DNA from: Nereocystis luetkeana
Taxonomy: Eukaryota; Sar; Phaeophyceae; Laminariales; Laminariaceae
NCBI GenBank assembly: GCA_031213475.1
Contig: JARUPZ010000007.1
Span: forward strand, 6,443,586 to 6,507,585
DNA: 64,000 nucleotides
Direction of reading: 5' to 3'
Position numbers and translations under genes: made by a program. This document shows positions 57,201 to 64,000 of this stretch, piece by piece; position 1 is the first letter of the stretch; each line of letters starts with the position of its first letter. The notes beneath the pieces are model-generated. The model saw only the letters and a list, made by a program, of their open reading frames with translations, did not search any database and was not told the DNA's origin.

Positions 57201-57918
57201 CCACTCCAGAAAGAAGAAACGATGCCCAGGAAACTAAAATATTGAAGCCGATGTACAAGGAAGCTTATGTAGAAGGAAGCCTATTGCTACTACTACTGAA
57301 GAGCGGTTGCACCAACACTTTGTAAGGATGTTTACTTGATTGAGGAGGAACTCATCTATCTCGGCGTCAACCAACCCAATTCCCGACTTTTCAGAAAAAA
57401 ATGTACCCAGGCAATAATAAAGCCTGAAGCCCCGAGAGCGGGGTGTCTCACCAATAATATTCACAAAATAAAAATCGTCATCATCATCATCATCATCAAT
57501 CAACTGGGAGATCGCGAGGATTTCCGCCGAAACTCGGTTTTGCAACCTGTGTGTGATGTTTCCGTCGCGCCTATCTATGTACGTATTATTATGTACGTGC
57601 GACGATTGGCTTTGTATGACCTCCTCATCACGCAGGGTGAACATGCCCCTACTTACATCGTGGCGCAAAAAAAGGTGAGGCTGTCGGAACTCAGAGGGGG
57701 GTGTACTCGATAGGAGAGATGTACTCGATCTCATGCATGGCTGTAGTCGTATGGCCATAGACCCTCGCATCCCTACAATGCCGGGACGGAGCATGTCGGG
57801 TTTTCACCGACTACGCAGACATTGCTTGCACCAAGTGCGAAGCGCCGTGAGGTGTCCGGCGAGTCGCATGAAGGGTGAGCTGCATCCTACTTAGAACCGC
57901 TTGTGAGGCGGACTTGCA

Positions 57919-58698
57919 TATATATTAAATACAAAACGGAAAAATGGGAACGAAACAAAAAATGAGAACGGACGCTTTTTTTTAGAAAGCAAACCAATTG
58001 TGTACAACTCCAAGAAAAAAAGTTGACAGTCCTGTGGGGCTGTACAGCAGCCTTCGAATGAGCTGTCGCTCAGGCTGGAAGTCCTCGGCATCGCCGCGGT
58101 AGCCAGCATCTAGAGAAATCACAATAGAGCCAGCGTATATCGCTTTTTGCGCCCACCCGAAGGCACGAGATGGAGCATGACCGTTCTGACGAGCTCCTCT
58201 CACAGGGCTGGCCAAGGGGTTTCGCAGGATCATTTTGGTTCTCTGATACACCACATGGTTCTGGAGATACGGCTTGGTTCTCATTTTAGGCTTCGTTCCC
58301 ATTTTACGGAAAAATGGGAACGAAACAAAAAATGAGAACGGACGCTTTTTTTTAGAAAGCAAACCAATTGTGTACAACTCCAAGAAAAAAAGTTGACAGT
58401 CCTGTGGGGCTGTACAGCAGCCTTCGAATGAGCTGTCGCTCAGGCTGGAAGTCCTCGGCATCGCCGCGGTAGCCAGCATCTAGAGAAATCACAATAGAGC
58501 CAGCGTATATCGCTTTTTGCGCCCACCCGAAGGCACGAGATGGAGCATGACCGTTCTGACGAGCTCCTCTCACAGGGCTGGCCAAGGGGTTTCGCAGGAT
58601 CATTTTGGTTCTCTGATACACCACATGGTTCTGGAGATACGGCTTGGTTCTCATTTTAGGCTTCGTTCCCATTTTTCCGATTTGTCTGTATATTATAT
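57919..58698. mobile_element. Element K: TIR element with a 370-bp internal tandem duplication
   Basis: Two copies (57937-58306 and 58307-58676), essentially identical, sit between A/T-rich ends. Each unit starts CGGAAAAATGGGAACGAA and ends TTCGTTCCCATTTT(T/A)C, so each unit is bounded by its own inverted repeat. Near-identity of the two units implies a recent duplication. Confidence 0.8.
57982..58672 (-). CDS. Duplicated ORF of element K (about 106 aa per unit)
   Basis: The minus-strand frame per unit starts MGTKPKMRTKPYLQNHVVYQ and ends STFFLGVVHNWFAF. In the lower-coordinate unit the frame is also open upstream (165 aa starting MLATAAMPRTSS). The composition is protein-like (IVISLDAGYRGDAEDFQPE), but no family was recognised. 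It might be a host gene fragment captured by K. Confidence 0.35.
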
Positions 58699-59220
58699 GG
58701 ATGACAGCTTCGATATGGATGGGTTAATTTTATTTCCGGTGTAGCTACTTCCAGAGACAGCAATGGGAGTACTACAGTATGTAACTGCCTCTTGGGTGCC
58801 TTACCTTGAACACTACCAGGTAGGTACGTGATACGCTCAATTCTCTTGTGCGAAGTAAAGGTTCTATACCTCGCACAAATGATCAAACTCGACAACCAGC
58901 TATGATGGGCGACCGCAAAAAAAAACAAAAAAAAACAAAAAAAAGCGGTACCCTGGTTGTCTAGCTCACGTAGTGAGCGGCATGTTTTACAGCGTCGTTG
59001 CCAACCGACGCCAACCCAACCTATACCTGGTACGTACTGGTATAAAATAGGGTGTTTGTCTATTCATAGAACACGAAGAAACAGGCTAAACAAAAAAAAG
59101 CGTCTCGATGGTACCCATACACCCTGGTATAACCTTTCCTCATCATGATTCAACTGAGAAAATGATATCAGGGACAAATAACAGTAAGTAGATGATACCA
59201 TCCACTGTTATAACATATTC

Positions 59221-59235
59221 GGGGGGGGGGGGGGT
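59221..59235. repeat. G homopolymer
   Basis: A run of about 15 G. Confidence 0.85.
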
Positions 59236-59352
59236 GTAATTCATGAATTTCGTACAAAGAGGGGCGGGAATTAATTGTAGAAGAATAAATAGGCAACGGA
59301 TCCAACGGTATTTTGGGTACGCATGTATGTATGTATGTATGTGTATATAATA

Positions 59353-59862
59353 AGCCGGTCACCCCGGTGGGCTAATATTAATAGCAACAACAGCAAGCAG
59401 TGGTACCCTCAAAAGCCGCCAAGAGCTAGCTGGTGGTGCTGGAGTTCGACTCCCGCTTGTAGTAGTGTAGTGGGTGGTGAGTCTAACTCTTGACTGCTCG
59501 AGTCTATTTGCAAAAATAAAAGAACAAAGGGAATCAACTGCTTGCAGCTGTGAGAGCGCCTATCTATGAATAGTAGTGGGTGTGGATATACTATTATATG
59601 TATAGGCGCAATTAATATTATTACGGGGGACCATACCTGGTAGTAAATAGGACCTGATATTGTTAGTAAAAATAGAGTAGTAGGTAAATATATAGGTTTT
59701 TGTGTATAACGTAGGTCCTAATTACTATGCTCCCCCGTAATAGTATGCACCTATAGATGCGAGTCGACGACGAGAAGAAGAGAAGAAGGGCCAAAGTCTC
59801 CTCGCGACAAAAATGCCTTCCAAGGCATGAACTGAAGTGGGAAGGGGGAAGAAAAGCGCCTG
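59353..59862 (+). mobile_element. tRNA-derived SINE, copy 4, interrupted by MITE A
   Basis: Head remnant CCGGTCACCCCGGTGG, TATTAATAG within the head, then the body (ATTTGCAAAAATAAAAG; GTGAGAGCGCC; GATGCGAGTCGACGACG) with a MITE A copy at 59621-59740. Confidence 0.75.
59621..59740. mobile_element. MITE family A copy 15 with CCTGGTA insertion
   Basis: TA-flanked. The left arm reads GACCATACCTGGTAGTAAAT where copy 4 reads GACCATAGTAAAT: insertion of CCTGGTA, making TACCTGGTA at 59634-59642. Inserted into a SINE. Confidence 0.95.
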
Positions 59863-59864
59863 TC

Positions 59865-60125
59865 ATGTGTGTGTGTTCTTCACGTTTAAACCGTTCTTTC
59901 TACCCGTCGACATCCAGCACAACCAGTGTCCGTGCCGATTCTGCAATCCTAGAAGAGATACAAGTTATGTGGTCACAAAACTACGCCACAGAGATGCTGC
60001 TACGTTTCCACGTGTGTACCAGGTATGTATGCAGTAAGCCAGAGTGGGCAATGCAATGCCATGCCATCATAATACTGGATACGAGGCACGACACACACAC
60101 ATTCTATGAAGTAGAGAAACGATAG
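59865..60125 (+). repeat. M module, copy 4
   Basis: From CATGTGTGTGTGTTCTTCAC to ACACATTCTATGAAGTAGAG. TACCAGGTA near 60018 interrupts the block relative to copies 1 and 6. Confidence 0.75.
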
Positions 60126-60129
60126 GAAA

Positions 60130-61322
60130 CACCGTCCTGCATTCGTCAACTATGCCCAGCCCCTTGGCGTCAGACAATACGAAACAAGCAAACCAGGCTC
60201 GTCATCCACCCACGCCAAACGACTCCTTTGATGAGGCTTATCAATCGAAGAAAGGAAGAGCAAGTAATAAAACGAAAATCACAGAGGATCAGCGCAAGAT
60301 CTTAGAAGGAAAAAAAATAAGATTGATGACAAAGGAAGACCACCATTCGAACCAGCTGCACCACCAGTTGGTGGCACAAGTACTATAGGCAAGTTCTACT
60401 TCCTGGTCGGTCTGGTGCCTTGCTACCCTGTCTGCCATCGCCTTCCTACTTTCGTCTACCACCGCAGTTTCCCTTCTACTCCTCCTGCCCCCCCCCCTCT
60501 CCGCATTTCCTTGGTCGGGTTTTCTGCCACTCCTCCTGTTGCACCCCCTCTCCCCATTCTCTTGGACACCACCCACGGCGGATGCGCGGCGCTGCCTACT
60601 CAGCTCAGCCTCATCCTCGTGCCACATCACCATGAACCGTTCGGCTGCTTCGAGGACCCCCCCATACCACTTCCCCGCCTTTTTTGCTGCAGTAGACCAC
60701 AGCGCGGTCTCAACCCCAAACACCAAGGGGGCATGTTCCGTTGACCCTTCGGTGGCTCGGAACTCCCTAAGGTCTTCGACGATGCATCTATGCCAACTAA
60801 ATCTTGAACTGTCCGCCAGGTCTCGGGTTCTCCCCACCAGCCATCGTCCCGAACATTTCCTGACTGGGTAATCGCTCCTTGCTTTGCCGTGTGCCACGCC
60901 CCCCGCAAAGAAGAGCCGCCGTTTACGAATGGTCGTTTCGATTCTCTCGCAACGTGTCATCTTGAGGGCCTTCGCGTACGAGAGGGTGGTATGGTCAGTA
61001 CGAAGTCGGCGCTGGAAGCCAATGACTCGCAAGAGGACTTGGTGGTGAACCGTCGTTCGAAGCTTGACCAAGTGTTCCGCTCTGAGGGTTCACGTCACAC
61101 ACCCGTACAGCAGGGTCTCAATCACCTCTTCCTTCATTCAGCATTCGGACTTTCAGGCTAAGGGGGGCGGTCGTCCTATCATACAACTCCGGGCCAAACC
61201 GTTTGAGGCATGCTCGCATGGGACACGAATCCGTCGGTCGATTTCGAGCGAGAGGTCGGCGTTTTCGTGGACAATGCCGCCTAGGTGAACGAACTGAGTC
61301 GTCTGCTTATGGCTCCGGATCA
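60130..61322 (-). pseudogene. LINE reverse transcriptase C-terminal part, inverted copy
   Basis: The minus-strand frame 61071-60289 (260 aa) contains VLLRVIGFQRRLRTDH, ETTIRKRRLFFAGGVAHGKA and EAELSRQRRASAVGGVQENG. Upstream, at 61322-61080, the YLGGIVHENADL part is in a shifted frame. Better preserved than the plus-strand copy at 37231. The C-terminus ends VARHQTD, followed by the T-rich tail (A-rich on the plus strand) down to 60130. Confidence 0.8.
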
Positions 61323-61769
61323 ACAGAGTAAGATATTACTGTTACTACGAAGGAGAGAAAAAGAGGCGAGAAGATAAGATTAATAAATAAAATGGGGTGA
61401 GACAAACTATTGAAAAAATGATATAATACGTACAGCAGCAGCTTTATTATTAGTAATTCTCATTTTAATTTTCAGTTCAAGAGCTCCATCATCCATCAGT
61501 GAGTGTTGATTACCTGGTATTTATTTTTTGGTGTCTAAAGTGCAACCCCAATATCATACCTGTCATATCATTTAGCACGGCTCTCTTGAATCAACCCGAT
61601 ATTACCATAGAGCACAGTGGTGCCGGTCCCTCTATAGTGCCGGTACCAGTATTATTGCCGTTCGTGCCAAGCGACTTATTTCACCGTCACCTCTAGCGGG
61701 CAGTCGGCATTGTATAGAGGGACCAATACAGCTGCTGCTGCTGTCTACGTTTAGTTTGTGTAAGATCAC
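61323..61769. other. No gene supported
   Basis: A/T-rich. TACCTGGTA at about 61511. Nothing else recognised. Confidence 0.3.
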
Positions 61770-61870
61770 CCCTTGTAGGACCGTAGTCCCGTTTCGGAGA
61801 CAAACTACTTGAGAAATTTGACTGGTTTGTCCCCGAAACGGGACGACTGTGTGTGGTTCTCAAAGTTGAA
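61770..61870. mobile_element. MITE family B copy, degraded ends
   Basis: TGTAGGACCGTAGTCCCG to GGGACGACTGTGTGTGGTTC. Confidence 0.75.
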
Positions 61871-61971
61871 TAACCCCCTTTTCAGGGATGCACGCGCTTC
61901 CGTTGTCGAAGCAAGGCACTTGAAATTAGAGCAGGTCAGATTTAGCTCTTTTCTTTACAGTCAGTGCACTA

Positions 61972-62076
61972 TTACAGGGGACCATATTAAATAGGACCTA
62001 CGGTATAGACAAAAAACTATATATTTCCGTATTTTTACCAACAATAGTTGGTCCTATTTACTACGGCCCCCCGCAA
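61972..62076. mobile_element. MITE family A copy 16
   Basis: TTACAGGGGACCATATTAAA to CTACGGCCCCCCGCAA, TA on both flanks. Confidence 0.9.
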
Positions 62077-62149
62077 TATGAATACTATTACCATTAATAA
62101 CATTCCACCTTTCGCCCTTTGTTCGAACCTTCTTATCCCTTCACAGATT

Positions 62150-62478
62150 GTTTCTCCTAGATTTTGCTTTCATTTTTTTCTTTTTCTCTTTCGATTTGTC
62201 TACCTTGTTTTTGTTTTCTCTTTGATTGTTTCTTTTCGTTTCACTATTTCATAGATTGCGTATGTCGTGCCTATCGTATCTATTAATAGTATGATGACAT
62301 GGCTTTGCATTGCATTGCCCAGTACTGCATACTGGTACGTGGCAACGTAGTATCTCTGTGGCGTAGCTTTGTGACCACAGAACTTGTATCTCTTCTAGGA
62401 TTGAAGAATCGGCACGGACACTGGTCGTGCTGGATGTCGACGGGTAGAAAGAACGGTTTAATGTGAAGAACACACACA
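62150..62478 (-). repeat. LINE tail plus M module, copy 5, with TTAATA insertion
   Basis: CGTATCTATTAATAGTATGATGACAT versus CGTATCTAGTATGATGACAT in copy 2: a 6-bp TTAATA insertion creating TATTAATA at 62281-62288 (the first string is split here: CGTATCTATTAATAG then TATGATGACAT). Confidence 0.8.
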
Positions 62479-63034
62479 CGCTCGTTTATACCAACTATTG
62501 ATCCTATTAATAGCTGGTATCGTCCACTCACGTAGACTCGCCTCGAATCCAAGGCCGCATCCGGGCTCCATTGCCCACTCCATGGTTGCCTGCTCAACGG
62601 GTGAGGGTGTCACCATCCCCCTCCCCCCCGCTCTGTTCTCTTTTTAGCCTCTTTAGCGATCTCGCATGTGGGATTTGAAGACCCGCCTCGAGATGGATGG
62701 CGACCTGAGTGGTGACCGAGACGATCTGCAACAAACAACGGGCGCCCCTTCGTTAAGTATGTCACCATGGGTATCGGCCAGTCAAATCAACGACCTTCCA
62801 CTCGCATCACAATGACCAGCTTCTCTTTCCTCTCTCTGCTCCAGGCAGCACGGCAAAGAGAACAACAAGAAGAAGACACATCAGGGGAAGCAACCATTTA
62901 TGAATAGTACGTTACGAGGAAGGATATTTGACACTGCCGCTGTACAGGTAAGTGGTCTATCACCCCGTTGAATTACCCCGGTAGACGTTCGGAATTCCTA
63001 TAAAAAATAAAACCAACCGGAGTAATCGTATACC
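62479..63034. other. No gene supported
   Basis: Short frames only. TATTAATA at about 62507. No repeat recognised. Confidence 0.3.
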
Positions 63035-63330
63035 AGGTATGTGTGTGTGTTCTTCACATTAAACCGTTCTTTCTACCCGTCGACATCCAGCACAACCAGT
63101 GTCCGTGCCGATTCTTCAATCCTAGAAGAGATACAAGTTATGTGGTCACAAAGCTACGCCACAGGGATACTACGTTGCCACGTGTGCAGTATGCACTGCA
63201 GTGGGCAATGCAAAGCCATGTCATCATACTAGATACGACAGGCACGACATACGCAATCTATGAAATAGTGAAACGAAAAGAAACAATCAAAGAGAAAACA
63301 AAAACAAGGTACTCGTACTCGTAGACAAAT
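63035..63330 (+). repeat. M module, copy 6, with LINE tail
   Basis: Starts directly at TACCAGGTATGTGTGTG. Carries the intact CATACTAGATACGACAGG site lacking the TTAATA insertion. Confidence 0.8.
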
Positions 63331-63402
63331 CGAAAGAGAAAAATAATGCGCACAGCTGAAACGTGAAAAATTAATACCAGGTACTGGTAATAATATTCGT
63401 AT

Positions 63403-63490
63403 TTAACCCCTTTAGAACCGCAGTCCCGTTTTGGGGACAAACTACTTGGAATTTGAGTGGTTTGTCCCCAAAACGGGACTGCGGTTCTAA
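63403..63490. mobile_element. MITE family B copy
   Basis: TTTAACCCCTTTAGAACCGC to GGGACTGCGGTTCTAAA; the final TTAA is replaced by CCTACCTAC. Confidence 0.85.
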
Positions 63491-63716
63491 ACCTACCTAC
63501 TGCTGTTTGTACCTGGCTGTGGTACCTGGTTTCTTGTCTCGCGGAATGTTCACCATGAATGATGAATGCGCATATAGGTAGGAGTCATCGACCTTGAAGC
63601 TTGTTATTATGTTTTTGTTTGTTTTTCTTCCCGCACGTTGTGGGATGGCGAAATAATATGCACAAACAAAATTAATGGTGGTATATACTGGTAATAACGC
63701 TACTACCTGCCTGCCC

Positions 63717-63752
63717 TTAACCGTTTTCGTTGTTGTGGGGACAAACTGTATG
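63717..63752. mobile_element. MITE family B, left fragment
   Basis: TTAACCGTTTTCGTTGTTG and GGGGACAAACTG only. Confidence 0.5.
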
Positions 63753-64000
63753 CATGCATGCTCGGAATTGGTCTCGGACATTTTTATTTTAGGCTTCCTC
63801 TGCTGTAGAGTGCAGCACCACAATGTTACATCATGAGTGGGGTGTCACCTGCTGCCGATGACGTGGAGGTGGCGCGTTGACGAGGATGAGTATAGGTGTA
63901 TAGGGTAAACGAGGGTTTGCCTAGGGAGGAAGACGCAAAACTATTATTATATCAATAGGATCCTGGAGACTTTGATAATAACCTTTTCGGCAAACTGCGC
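63753..64000. other. No gene supported
   Basis: The end of the window holds GGTAAACGAGGGTTTGCC, also seen near 23400, suggesting another low-copy repeat. Confidence 0.3.

Larger units (their letters stand above)
57699..59030 (+). repeat. Family C copy interrupted by element K
   Basis: 57699-57918 and 58699-59030 together match 3838-4352. The join reads CTTGCA / ATGGATGACAGCTT, as in the uninterrupted copy at 4050-4070. This fixes the insertion limits of K. Confidence 0.85.

Overview
The window is nuclear DNA of a repeat-rich eukaryote. Two genes can be modelled with canonical GT-AG introns, some of 650-800 bp or more. The rest is dispersed transposons, microsatellites and minisatellites. No bacterial, organellar or rRNA feature is seen. 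Intron size, overall composition and the repeat load would suit a large-genome alga such as a brown-alga-like stramenopile. That is inference; nothing here fixes the species.

Layout. 1-5.0 kb: MITE copies, G-rich and 17-bp tandem repeats, fragments of a dispersed family called C. 5.4-5.8 kb: a 31-33 bp minisatellite. 5.8-10.5 kb: a minus-strand gene of six proposed exons, all joined in phase 0, encoding about 299 aa with a glutamine-amidotransferase-like fold signature. 11.7-12.7 kb: two further minus-strand open stretches that may be exons. 12.7-20.5 kb: a plus-strand gene of five exons, phases 0/2/0/1, encoding about 1,779 aa of mostly disordered protein. 20.5-32.4 kb: intergenic DNA with G/C-rich fold-back elements, a short LTR element, microsatellites and a SINE. 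32.6-36.3 kb: a complete but non-autonomous copia-type LTR retrotransposon with a 5-bp target duplication. 36.6-45.2 kb: a nest of 5'-truncated LINEs, a conserved 'M' module, SINEs and two long inverted repeats. 45.5-64 kb: dense MITEs, a mariner-like element nested in a MITE, trinucleotide arrays joined to one repeat family, and more LINE, SINE and C copies.

Two MITE families dominate. Family A (about 16 copies, termini TTACGGGGGACC) and family B (about 20 copies, termini TTAACCCTTTTAG) both appear to be flanked by TA.

The most unusual signal is at the smallest scale. The 9-mer TACCWGGTA and the 8-mer TATTAATA each occur about 20-30 times, against roughly 0.5-1 expected. Where two copies of a repeat can be compared, they are present as clean insertions of CCWGGTA or TTAATA at a TA. 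They look like excision scars of TA-targeting transposons. TATTAATA is what excision of family B would be expected to leave.
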